Source: Bacteroidales bacterium
GTDB lineage: Bacteria > Bacteroidota > Bacteroidia > Bacteroidales > UBA932
Assembly (NCBI GenBank): GCA_024691765.1
Contig: JAILNI010000006.1
Coordinates: 79,993-143,992 of the forward strand
Length of the DNA stretch: 64,000 nt
Direction: 5' to 3'
Below the pieces are notes generated by a model, which had not been told where the DNA came from, made no database searches, and worked only from the letters and a program-made list of their open reading frames with translations. Position 1 is the stretch's first letter; every line of letters starts with the position of its first letter. Positions 37,448 to 46,461 of this stretch are shown here, one piece after another. Made by a program: the position numbers and the translations under genes.

Positions 37448-40400
37448 TTACCAAGTACTGACAGAGACTCCGCTGACAGCCGAGCTACTGCCCTGGTATC
37501 CGCATATGATATCCATGGTCAGGTCTTCATCAGTGTTGACAGTGTCAGTATGGTCGGTGTACTGTCTGGACGAACCGGGAGCAATGTAGCAAGTGCCCTT
37601 GAAGGTAGCTGTAGTGCTAGCATTCCTACTGTTGCAAAGGAGACCGGCCTTGGTCTTGTTGCCGATAACGGTACCGTCGAACCTTAGGCCATTGAACAGG
37701 TACGTAGCCTTGTTCGTGCTGGAGTGGGCACCGAACAGACCGGCGGTATAGTTCTCGCCGCTTACCGTTGCAAGATGGGTGTCAATCGTAGCAACGAACC
37801 ATAGATTATACTTATCCGTTGTGTGATTGACATGGTACAGACCGACAATACCGCCCGCAAACAGATCGCCAGTTATGGTGGCGGAAACGGTAATATCACC
37901 GTAATTCCTGCAGTTATTCACATTTAAAGCATTATTGTTCAGGAATCCGCCAATACCGCCAATTTCTACGTCGGTATCGCGCGTGCCGCCAAGGACCTGT
38001 ACGGCACCGGTGTTTCTGGCATACTGCAGTTTGATACCGGTTGTAGTGTAGCCCACGATACCGCCGATGGAAAGGTCGTCGGCGTCGGTGGATGAGCTAT
38101 CACTTATTGTGCCGCTGTTCGACAGATAATTGCTGGAAGTTCCGGTTGCATTCAGGTAACCAGAGCTGTTCCTTCCAAGAATACCGCCGATAGATACCAT
38201 TTTACCTGAGCCGGTATTGGAAACGTCGCCGGAGTTGGTTGCCTTGGTCTCTGTCAGGGTGCAAGTCTTATCAACAAAGCCAAGCAGACCGCCGACGCAG
38301 ACGTTCGACGCTGCTACGCCGGAGTTGCTGATGGTGCCGCTGTTGGAGAGTGAGGTCATGGTGGCAAAACGCACGAATCCTGCTATGCCGCCAACCTGGA
38401 TTGAGTTCTCCGTTGCTCCGGAATTGCTGATTGCACCACTGTTGGAGCAGGAAGCAATGGTGAAAGTAGATGAACTACTTGTGCCGTTGCCGCCCTGTCC
38501 GATGATACCGCCTATGGCGGGAGTCTTGTTCCAGTGCGCCGTGTTGGTGATGGCACCGGTATTCTCGCAATCTGTGATGGAGAATTTCGTGCCCCAGAAC
38601 GAACCAACAACACCGCCGATTATGAGTTCTCCGTCTTCGGTATCGTTAGCTGTTGCATTGGTAACTGAAGCCTCATTGGTGCAATCCTTTATAACTGCGT
38701 CGCTGGCAGCAACCGATCCTGCGAGACCGCCAATCCTGTGTTCCTTGGTCACTCCTCCGGCCACATTGAAGGTTACGCTTCCCTTGGAAGTGCAGCCGCT
38801 CACGGTGCCGGAAACTATATTAGCAAGGATACCAATATCTTCGCGGTCGGTGGTGATGTCCAGGGTGGAGTTGACGGTAAGGTTGGAGACTGTACCCTTA
38901 AGATCGTTGAACAGGCTCTTGGTGAGACCGTTGATGCTATTGCGGTTGCCGTTGAAGTTGCCGGCATAGTCCTCGATAGTCTCGAAGGCTTCGACCGTCG
39001 CGGCGGAGAGATTAAGCGAAGCAGTGAGCTTGGCATCGAGAGTCTTGTCGCCAGCGGCCACTGCGCTCACGAATTCCAGGAAGGAAGCCTCGTCCTTGAT
39101 CCTGAACACCGGATTCGGGTCATCGGTAAGTTCGGCAATGGTAACCTTGACATCGCTGATATAGAAACGGTTCTTGCCATCAATATCTTCAAGAGAACCT
39201 ATTACGAGCTGGTTGTCGCAATCCACGTTTTCAATGGTTACCGACTTGGTCTCCCATTCCTTAACTGCAGTAATATTTAAGGAATGACCATTTTCAAGAG
39301 CGACTCCAGAGTATTTCCTATAAGAAGAGCTTGACTGATCTGTTTCGGAACTCAGGGAAAGATCCTTATCCACAAAGACTGCAATCTCATTATCGCTCGA
39401 CTCATACCTCGCGGCGGTCACAGTCACTTCTATGGTTGCCAGCTTGCCTTCAGGAATGCCGGCAAGAGCAGGCGTTACTATATGGGTGCGGCCAGTGGAT
39501 GTAGCGACGCGGAGATATGCGTTCCTCAGATAAGTGGCACTGTTACCGTGGAAGCCCCAGCCGTGAGAGAGCCTGCTGTCGCCAAGGTCGATACCGGTAC
39601 CGAAGATCCTGTGGCCCTGATTGTCGAAAACGGTATACGAGCCGTCGGGATTCACTCCTGAGGGAGCATTCAGGTTCTTCGGACTCGGTATGAAACCGGC
39701 AGCCCCTGCGAATTCGTCGGGACCCCAGCCAATCTCGGAGAAGTCTTCCGCGAGAATCACGTCGCCCACAGCGGCATTGCTCACTTTACTGGCATCCACC
39801 GGGGTGAATGCGGCCGTGGTTACCTCCACAACGTTGGAAGTGATGTTGCCGGCGGTGTCCGTAACGCGGAAATAGTAAGTGCTTGCAGGGGCCAGGCCTC
39901 CGAAGGAGAAGCATGGGCTCTTGCTGTCCCAGCAGCTTTCGCTTGCCTCGAAATCGTGGGAGACCACAAGGTTGTTGCAGCCGGAATCGCTGTAGATGGC
40001 GGCGGTATAGGGAGCGGCGGTGTCTTCACCGGGGTCGTCGTTACCGAAGGTCCATGCGAATGCGGCTGCGCTGGAAGAAACGCTCTTGAGGCTGGCTGTA
40101 ATAGTTGCTGACGGTGCGTCTTCGAGGGCCTTGATGGTGACCTTGATGTCGCTGAGGTTCATTCGGGCGTCGTTTTCGGACACGTCGCCGGCGGCGCCGA
40201 AGGCAATGCGGTTGCCCTTGCGTACACCATTGAGGGTAACCTTATATGTGTTCCATGCGCTTTCTTCCTTGAGGGTGACGGGAGCGACGTTGGTCGAGAG
40301 GTTGAGGGTGTTGGTCTTGGTCTCGGCCGTCATTTCGTTAAGCGAACCGGTCTGCACGGCCACGATTGCGCTGGTAGTGCAGAACGACTCGCTGCTGGCG

Positions 40401-41854
40401 CTGTAGTATGCGCTGGCGGTCAGTTCCACCTCGACCGATGCTATCTTTCCTTCGGGAATATTGTCGAGGGCCGGAGTCACGATGTGGGTAACCTTCTTCT
40501 GGCCAACAAGTTTGAGATAACCCGGGTGGATGTAAAGATGGGGGTTCTCTCCCTGTGCCCAGTGGGCCAGACGGCTCTGGGCTATGGCGCTTGCCTGAGC
40601 CGACAGCTGCTTCTCGCTGGAGGTTTCCGCGTCCTGGAAGGAGCCTACTTCAACGGTGGAGAAGGAAGCCTGTGCTGCTTCGGTGGGGAACCAGCCTGCG
40701 CCGTTGCCTATCATGTCGCAGTCCCAGCGGAGCTCGCCGAAGTCTTCGGCAAGAATCACATCGCCAACTGCCGCAGCCGTGGAAGAAGCCTCCACCACGG
40801 TGAACTCGGAAGTGGTGACCTCGAGAACGTTGCTGTGCATGTCCTGGGCCTCGTTGTCCACCTTTACATAATAAGGTGTGCCCGGGGCGAGGCCGCTGAT
40901 GCAGAACCTGGGGGATTTTTCGCCCCAGCAGGCGTTGCCGGCATCCACGGCATAGCTGTCTACCAGAGTGGCGCAGCCTGCATCGGAGAAGACGCTGATG
41001 GTGTACGCCGCGGTGGGAGAGTTGTCCCAGCAGATGACGGCCGTGGAGCTCGTGATGCCCTCGGCCGAGATCTCGATGTCGTAGGTGGCTCCGGAGGGCT
41101 CATACTCGAAGGCCGGAACGTCATGCACGCCGCCTGCCGCGAGGTTGGTCTGGATGGTCTCTTCCATACCCATCGCTCCGCCGTCGGCGTCGAAGACGTT
41201 GATGGTGAGATCGCCCTTGAGGCCCGCGGGCACGCAGATGAAGAATTGTGCCGGAAGCGCAACCGCCTCAGTCGGATTCAACTCCACAATGCGGGAGGCT
41301 GAGTTTCCGGTGAGCTTCACGAAGTTGGTGGTGAAAGCTCCGCTGAGGGCAGCCCCTTCCGCACCGCTGACCTTGATCTTGCTCACGGATGCGGATCCGG
41401 TGATGTTGAGGTGTATCAGGCTCACCAGGGGTGTCAGGGCAGCCTTGCCCCTCTCAGTACTCTTTGCGCCCATTACGAATGCGGCGGAATCGTAGGAACC
41501 GGCCACGTACTTCTGGCTGGAAGGCAGGGTTACAGTGGCGCTGCCTGCCTGGTAATCCGAGAAAGCACTTACCGGGTATGCGGCATAGTGGGGAGTGCCC
41601 AGCTGGCCGGGGAATACGAAGCTGGCGGTCTTTTTGCCGGTGGCTTTCGAGTCAAGGGCTTCGGAAGTGACGCCGTTGACGAGGACCTTGTCGCCTGCCT
41701 TCCATGCGGGAACCATGCTGGCCTCGGGGAGACTGACGCTGATGGTAGTAGTTACCTTTCCGGTTTCTTCTTCCGGATTCTTGGCTTCCTTTTCACAGGA
41801 AAACGCTGCGAGCATGCAGAGCACTGCAGCGGGAATAAGTAATATCTTTTTCAT
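37448..41854 (-). CDS. Giant surface lipoprotein: fimbrillin-like N-terminus, AEDFGE/AEDFSE Fn3-like modules, C-terminal GLUG-like repeats
   Basis: Lipobox LCMLAAFSCEK; WKAGDKVLVNG; repeated DVILAEDF modules; many GGIVG/GGLLGF repeats. Confidence 0.82.
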   Translation of the reverse strand: MKKILLIPAAVLCMLAAFSCEKEAKNPEEETGKVTTTISVSLPEASMVPAWKAGDKVLVNGVTSEALDSKATGKKTASFVFPGQLGTPHYAAYPVSAFSDYQAGSATVTLPSSQKYVAGSYDSAAFVMGAKSTERGKAALTPLVSLIHLNITGSASVSKIKVSGAEGAALSGAFTTNFVKLTGNSASRIVELNPTEAVALPAQFFICVPAGLKGDLTINVFDADGGAMGMEETIQTNLAAGGVHDVPAFEYEPSGATYDIEISAEGITSSTAVICWDNSPTAAYTISVFSDAGCATLVDSYAVDAGNACWGEKSPRFCISGLAPGTPYYVKVDNEAQDMHSNVLEVTTSEFTVVEASSTAAAVGDVILAEDFGELRWDCDMIGNGAGWFPTEAAQASFSTVEVGSFQDAETSSEKQLSAQASAIAQSRLAHWAQGENPHLYIHPGYLKLVGQKKVTHIVTPALDNIPEGKIASVEVELTASAYYSASSESFCTTSAIVAVQTGSLNEMTAETKTNTLNLSTNVAPVTLKEESAWNTYKVTLNGVRKGNRIAFGAAGDVSENDARMNLSDIKVTIKALEDAPSATITASLKSVSSSAAAFAWTFGNDDPGEDTAAPYTAAIYSDSGCNNLVVSHDFEASESCWDSKSPCFSFGGLAPASTYYFRVTDTAGNITSNVVEVTTAAFTPVDASKVSNAAVGDVILAEDFSEIGWGPDEFAGAAGFIPSPKNLNAPSGVNPDGSYTVFDNQGHRIFGTGIDLGDSRLSHGWGFHGNSATYLRNAYLRVATSTGRTHIVTPALAGIPEGKLATIEVTVTAARYESSDNEIAVFVDKDLSLSSETDQSSSSYRKYSGVALENGHSLNITAVKEWETKSVTIENVDCDNQLVIGSLEDIDGKNRFYISDVKVTIAELTDDPNPVFRIKDEASFLEFVSAVAAGDKTLDAKLTASLNLSAATVEAFETIEDYAGNFNGNRNSINGLTKSLFNDLKGTVSNLTVNSTLDITTDREDIGILANIVSGTVSGCTSKGSVTFNVAGGVTKEHRIGGLAGSVAASDAVIKDCTNEASVTNATANDTEDGELIIGGVVGSFWGTKFSITDCENTGAITNTAHWNKTPAIGGIIGQGGNGTSSSSTFTIASCSNSGAISNSGATENSIQVGGIAGFVRFATMTSLSNSGTISNSGVAASNVCVGGLLGFVDKTCTLTETKATNSGDVSNTGSGKMVSIGGILGRNSSGYLNATGTSSNYLSNSGTISDSSSTDADDLSIGGIVGYTTTGIKLQYARNTGAVQVLGGTRDTDVEIGGIGGFLNNNALNVNNCRNYGDITVSATITGDLFAGGIVGLYHVNHTTDKYNLWFVATIDTHLATVSGENYTAGLFGAHSSTNKATYLFNGLRFDGTVIGNKTKAGLLCNSRNASTTATFKGTCYIAPGSSRQYTDHTDTVNTDEDLTMDIICGYQGSSSAVSGVSVSTW

Positions 41855-41869
41855 AATAATTCGATTATC

Positions 41870-41907
41870 GGACCCCGGGCGCCGGTCAGGGCGCCTGGGG
41901 TAAAAAG
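41870..41907. repeat. Intergenic GC-rich hairpin, copy 2
   Basis: GGACCCCGGGCGCCGGTCAGGGCGCCTGGGGTAAAAAGA; identical to copy 1 except at the 3' edge. Confidence 0.8.
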
Positions 41908-41913
41908 AGTCAA

Positions 41914-44900
41914 TTAAATGGAGTTTGCAACGGTAGGAAGGACGTCGCCAGTAATGGTGTAATTACTTGCTCCACCACCCATGCACTGCGCAGCCGAAAC
42001 ATTCGAATCACTGCTGATAGTTACCTTTGAACCGGTTGCGTAAGAGACGGTACTCTTCTTAATCACACAATCCGTAAAGGTATAAGTCACCTCGTTGGAG
42101 CTATTGTTCACCATAAGGGCACATCGGCCCTGACCGCTGCCTGCGCCACGGAAGGTACCGCCACCAACCTTGCAGCCACTCAACGTAATGGAAGTTCCTT
42201 CGTTATTATACTTGTAAGTATAGCCAATGATGCCGCCGTCAAAAGCGAACGGGGAAGATCCGTAGCTGTTGAGCGTTCCTTGGAACTTAGATGAAGAAAT
42301 CGTAGAGCCCATAAACAAGCCCACTACACCGCCGATAATGTTTCTGTAATAGTTGCTATCAGAAGCGATGTTCTTTGTACCACCATTGGTATAGCCATAA
42401 ATATCTGCTGTACAGGTACAATTTGAAATATTGTTTTCACTATAGGCCACAACGCCTCCGATGCAGAAACGATTCCTGCAGTAAATACGGATACGACCGG
42501 TGTTCGTACAGTTAGTGAAAGTCTTTCCGGTTATGGAGCACCACCCGCCGTTCAAACCTGTACTACTTGAACTTGCACCCATACCGGCAATACCGCCGTA
42601 GCAGGACCAGTACGGAGTTACGGTTTCTCCGACATTGATGTCATCCAGATCACCGGTGCTACTGCTCGCAGTATAAACCCAGCCCTTGTTCTCGCATCCG
42701 GTTATTGTCTGTGTGCCAGAAGCTGTCCAGCCGCCAATAATACCGCCGGCGAATATCTGACCCGTTGCTGACATCGTAAGATCAGAGAACCAGATATCAC
42801 TTTCACTATAGGTATAGTCTATGGATGAAGCGACAGCGCTCATACCCAGAATACCGCCCACGTAGATCTTGTCCTTGGTTTGATTCTGGATGATAATATC
42901 ATCAACATCATCTCCGTCCGGGACCTGGCTTTGGCAATAGTTAAAGTTGGAAGCGGCATTGTCGGAATATCCACAGACACCTCCAAGGGCAACCTTCAGG
43001 GTTGCAGAGTCATCACGGAGGAGTCCTTTGTTATAATTATACACAGAGGCCGTTCCGGTGAGCGTATTGGCGCCGCGGGCAACGCCCAGAAGGCCACCCA
43101 TACACAAACCAGGGGTTGAATTGCCGGTACCGGTATTGGTCAGCGTACCCATGTTGTAGCAAGTAGTCTCATATGTGGTAGAGGCGCTGGACCAGCCGGC
43201 AAGACCGCCCATGGAAATCTTGGCACCGTCACCAGAGTTGGTTATGTCGCCAGTGTTGTAGCAGGAGGTAATGGTATTGCCGCCCTTGTTGTTGCCAATG
43301 ACGCCACCTATCTGCATGTCCTGAATGGTGTTGGTTCCAGAAGTAGCGGTGTTGGAGATGGTTCCTTCATTGGAGCAGGAGGTGACGTCTCCTTCGCTGA
43401 TACCCACGACACCGGAAACGTTGATTTCACTCTTGTAAGTGGAACCGCTGTTGGTGACATTACCTGTGTTGGTGCAGGAAGTAAGCGTAGCTACACTGTG
43501 TGCCGCCACACCGGCAATGTTCATGTGGTAAGAAGTACCGTTTGAACCGGAGCCCTGGCTATAGTTGTTTACGACATTACCCGTATTGGAAGCATTGCTT
43601 ACGTCGTTGCCAGCATAACCGATAATGCCGCCCACGTAGTTGTTCCTGGGGATGGTGCAACCGGCAGCAACGGTAACGTCACCGGCATTGGAAGCGCCGG
43701 TAATGGTGCCGCCGCCAGCTGCAATGGAGCTGCCGCTGGAGGCCATGCCGACGATACCGCCAACATAGGAATGGTAACCGGAAATAAAGCCATTGACTGC
43801 GATGTCGCCGTTTGCGGTATTGGTGCCGTTAGATACAGTTCCGCCGGCAAGATAACCGACAATGCCGCCGAGAGCCATCATTGCTTCGTGGAGTTCAGTA
43901 ACGTTGATAGGGGCGTTGTTGGTGCCATAGATGTTGCCGCCAAGATGCTGACCCACAAGACCACCCGCATACATATACTGGGAGCTGCTTACAGTAGAAT
44001 TAAAGACGATGGAACCGCTGTTGGTAACATTGTTATTCAATGAATATCCGCTGCCGGTTGTATTCGAGAACACACGGCCAACAATACCGCCCACGGACGG
44101 CGGACGCTTGGTGTTCTGTCCGGAGAATGTGATAGTGCCGGAATTGCTGCCGCCATAAATCTCTGCACCGGTCACAGCACCGGCAACACCGCCAATATAT
44201 AGCTGTCCCTCAGAAGACTGAGACTGGCCAAAGTTGATAGCGCCGCTGTTGGTGCAATTGGTGGCAAGCACAGCACCTGACATGTACCCGATAACACCGC
44301 CAAAGCAGAGGTATGAGTTAGAACCCTGTGTCATGCTGCCGCTTGTGGCTATGGTCATGGCATTGGAGCAGGAAGTCACGGCTTTCGTGGAATAACCGAC
44401 CACGCCGCCTACATAAAGGCCGCCGCTGTGGCTTGCGTTGGAGACGGTCAGAGTGCCGCCGGTGGAGCTGCAGTTTTCGAGGATGATATCATTCTGAACA
44501 TTATGGGCAACTACACCACCAATATATGTATCATTTGTAGCTTCAGCGGTATAGTTGATGTTGCCGGAATTCGTGACGCCATCAAGTGTGGCTCCCTCGT
44601 TGCAACGTCCCACGACACCGCCGATGAGCCTGCCGGAAGAGCCGCCAAGGGCAGCAACGTTCAGTGTGCCGGCGTTGGTGAGAGTTGAATAGGTAGCCGT
44701 ACCGTTGAGACGACCGACAACACCGCCCTGGCAGAGATAAGAGCTCACTGAGCAGGCCTCGGATGTTACGACGCCGTCGCTTGCGTTGGTGCAGTTTTCA
44801 ATAGCGCCCTTTGCCAGACCGGCAATGCCGCCAAGATGAAGGGCACCGCTGGTGGAGAAGGTGGAGGCAGCCTTGACGAGACCGTGGTTCACGCAGCCGC

Positions 44901-46461
44901 TCAAGGTTTCGGCTTTCTCAACCTGATAACCAAGAATACCGCCGATATAGGCACCCTGGCTGAACTGCGCGGCGCAAATAACCGTACCGTAGTTGTTGCA
45001 GCTGGAGATTTCGCCCTGGGTCTTGAGGTCGCCACCCTTCTGGGTACGGCCTACGACACCACCTACCGAAGGCTGGTTGGAGTGGGTAACACCGCCGTCG
45101 GCAAAGGTGACGGCAGCATTGTTGGTGCAGCCAGTGATGGTACCGCCTTTGTTGTTGCCTACCAGGCCGCCGAGAGCCATATAGCTGGAGATGGCAGAAG
45201 CCGGAGTCCAGGTAATGGAGCCGCTGGCGGTGCAGTTCTGAAGGCCGGGAACGTCGTCAACCTCGAGGGAAGGGATAATCTGCTTGGCGAAGATGCCCCA
45301 GTAGTTCTCGTCATCCGCAGTCGTGCTGATGGTGGAATTCAGGGTAAGGTTCTTCACTACGCCCTGCAGGTCGTCGAACATGGGCTTCGTGAGGCCGCTC
45401 AACGTCTTGCCGTTGCCGTCGAAGGTACCCTTGTAGCCTTCAATGGAGGAGAAACTTCCTGCGATGCCGGAAAGGTCGATGGAAGCTGCCCCAGGAGTCA
45501 GACGAGCGTTGAGAGTCTTGTTGCCACCCGCAACTGCGGTGACGAACTCCTGGAAGGTCGTGGCATTCCAAATCTGCTTGAGGTTGTTCTCCTTTTCGGG
45601 TATGTACGTGACATTGTCGAACTCGCGGACCTTGCCGGCGGCAAGTGTCTTGGTGCCATCGCTGTCCAACACGGTGACATCCATGTGCCCGGAATCGTTA
45701 TCCAGTATGGTGAGAGTTATACCGCCCTCATAGGTGCCCGCCGGGATGGCGATGTAGAACACGAAGGGAGTCTCGCTGAGCTGCATGTGACCACCGAAGC
45801 TATATGTCAGGGTAGCTCCGCCGGATGCGGGAGTGAGCGTGCCGTTGAGTATGCCTGCCGAGGCGCCGATAGTGAAGTTGCCGGAAAGCGACATATTTAC
45901 GTCTGCTGCGGTAAGGGTAACCGAATCAATCTTCTTTTCACCGGTGAAGGAGAACTTCAGAAGCGAAGCCACATGGGAGAAGGTTACATTGTCGGTCCTG
46001 GCGGCAATAGATGCGTACATCGGCATGGCAGCCGGGTCGAAACCACCGGCCACGTAGTTCTGTGTGGCGGGGAAACTTACCTGGTTGGACTGGCCGGACA
46101 CGCCTCGGTACAGGAAGTTGTACGGCGGGGTGATGCCGCCGGTGAGCCTGAAGGTGGCGGTTGCCGATGCGTTGCCGACTGCAGGAGCGAACTCGGTCGC
46201 TGCAGTACCGTTAAGGGTAATGACATCACCTGCGCTCCATAGAATCGGGTAGGTGGAACCGTCTTTGGTTCCGAGGGTAGTCCTGGTGTCGGGACTGTCG
46301 GGAACGGAGAGATTGAAGGTGAGAATGCTCTCGCCTGCAGCCTCTTCCGCGGCGGCCTGTTCTTCGGGGGTCTGGATTTCCTTGGCGCATCCCGCAGAGA
46401 GAACCGTCAGTGCGATAACTGATAATATTGTATATATCTTTTTCATAAGGCAATTAGTCAA
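41914..46461 (-). CDS. Giant GLUG-like repeat surface lipoprotein with fimbrillin-like N-terminal domain
   Basis: Lipobox LTVLSAGCAK; ~20 repeats of the type (I/V)GG(I/V)(V/I/A)G ... C.N.G.(I/V). Confidence 0.85.
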   Translation of the reverse strand: MTNCLMKKIYTILSVIALTVLSAGCAKEIQTPEEQAAAEEAAGESILTFNLSVPDSPDTRTTLGTKDGSTYPILWSAGDVITLNGTAATEFAPAVGNASATATFRLTGGITPPYNFLYRGVSGQSNQVSFPATQNYVAGGFDPAAMPMYASIAARTDNVTFSHVASLLKFSFTGEKKIDSVTLTAADVNMSLSGNFTIGASAGILNGTLTPASGGATLTYSFGGHMQLSETPFVFYIAIPAGTYEGGITLTILDNDSGHMDVTVLDSDGTKTLAAGKVREFDNVTYIPEKENNLKQIWNATTFQEFVTAVAGGNKTLNARLTPGAASIDLSGIAGSFSSIEGYKGTFDGNGKTLSGLTKPMFDDLQGVVKNLTLNSTISTTADDENYWGIFAKQIIPSLEVDDVPGLQNCTASGSITWTPASAISSYMALGGLVGNNKGGTITGCTNNAAVTFADGGVTHSNQPSVGGVVGRTQKGGDLKTQGEISSCNNYGTVICAAQFSQGAYIGGILGYQVEKAETLSGCVNHGLVKAASTFSTSGALHLGGIAGLAKGAIENCTNASDGVVTSEACSVSSYLCQGGVVGRLNGTATYSTLTNAGTLNVAALGGSSGRLIGGVVGRCNEGATLDGVTNSGNINYTAEATNDTYIGGVVAHNVQNDIILENCSSTGGTLTVSNASHSGGLYVGGVVGYSTKAVTSCSNAMTIATSGSMTQGSNSYLCFGGVIGYMSGAVLATNCTNSGAINFGQSQSSEGQLYIGGVAGAVTGAEIYGGSNSGTITFSGQNTKRPPSVGGIVGRVFSNTTGSGYSLNNNVTNSGSIVFNSTVSSSQYMYAGGLVGQHLGGNIYGTNNAPINVTELHEAMMALGGIVGYLAGGTVSNGTNTANGDIAVNGFISGYHSYVGGIVGMASSGSSIAAGGGTITGASNAGDVTVAAGCTIPRNNYVGGIIGYAGNDVSNASNTGNVVNNYSQGSGSNGTSYHMNIAGVAAHSVATLTSCTNTGNVTNSGSTYKSEINVSGVVGISEGDVTSCSNEGTISNTATSGTNTIQDMQIGGVIGNNKGGNTITSCYNTGDITNSGDGAKISMGGLAGWSSASTTYETTCYNMGTLTNTGTGNSTPGLCMGGLLGVARGANTLTGTASVYNYNKGLLRDDSATLKVALGGVCGYSDNAASNFNYCQSQVPDGDDVDDIIIQNQTKDKIYVGGILGMSAVASSIDYTYSESDIWFSDLTMSATGQIFAGGIIGGWTASGTQTITGCENKGWVYTASSSTGDLDDINVGETVTPYWSCYGGIAGMGASSSSTGLNGGWCSITGKTFTNCTNTGRIRIYCRNRFCIGGVVAYSENNISNCTCTADIYGYTNGGTKNIASDSNYYRNIIGGVVGLFMGSTISSSKFQGTLNSYGSSPFAFDGGIIGYTYKYNNEGTSITLSGCKVGGGTFRGAGSGQGRCALMVNNSSNEVTYTFTDCVIKKSTVSYATGSKVTISSDSNVSAAQCMGGGASNYTITGDVLPTVANSI

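Noticed and set aside
44836-46242. 468-aa plus-strand ORF opposite the GLUG protein
   Set aside because: Shadow of a repetitive gene; no signal peptide or motif.
37448-46461. Repetitive DNA considered as a possible CRISPR array
   Set aside because: Repeats are protein-coding GLUG-like units of variable sequence, without short identical direct repeats and unique spacers; no cas genes present.
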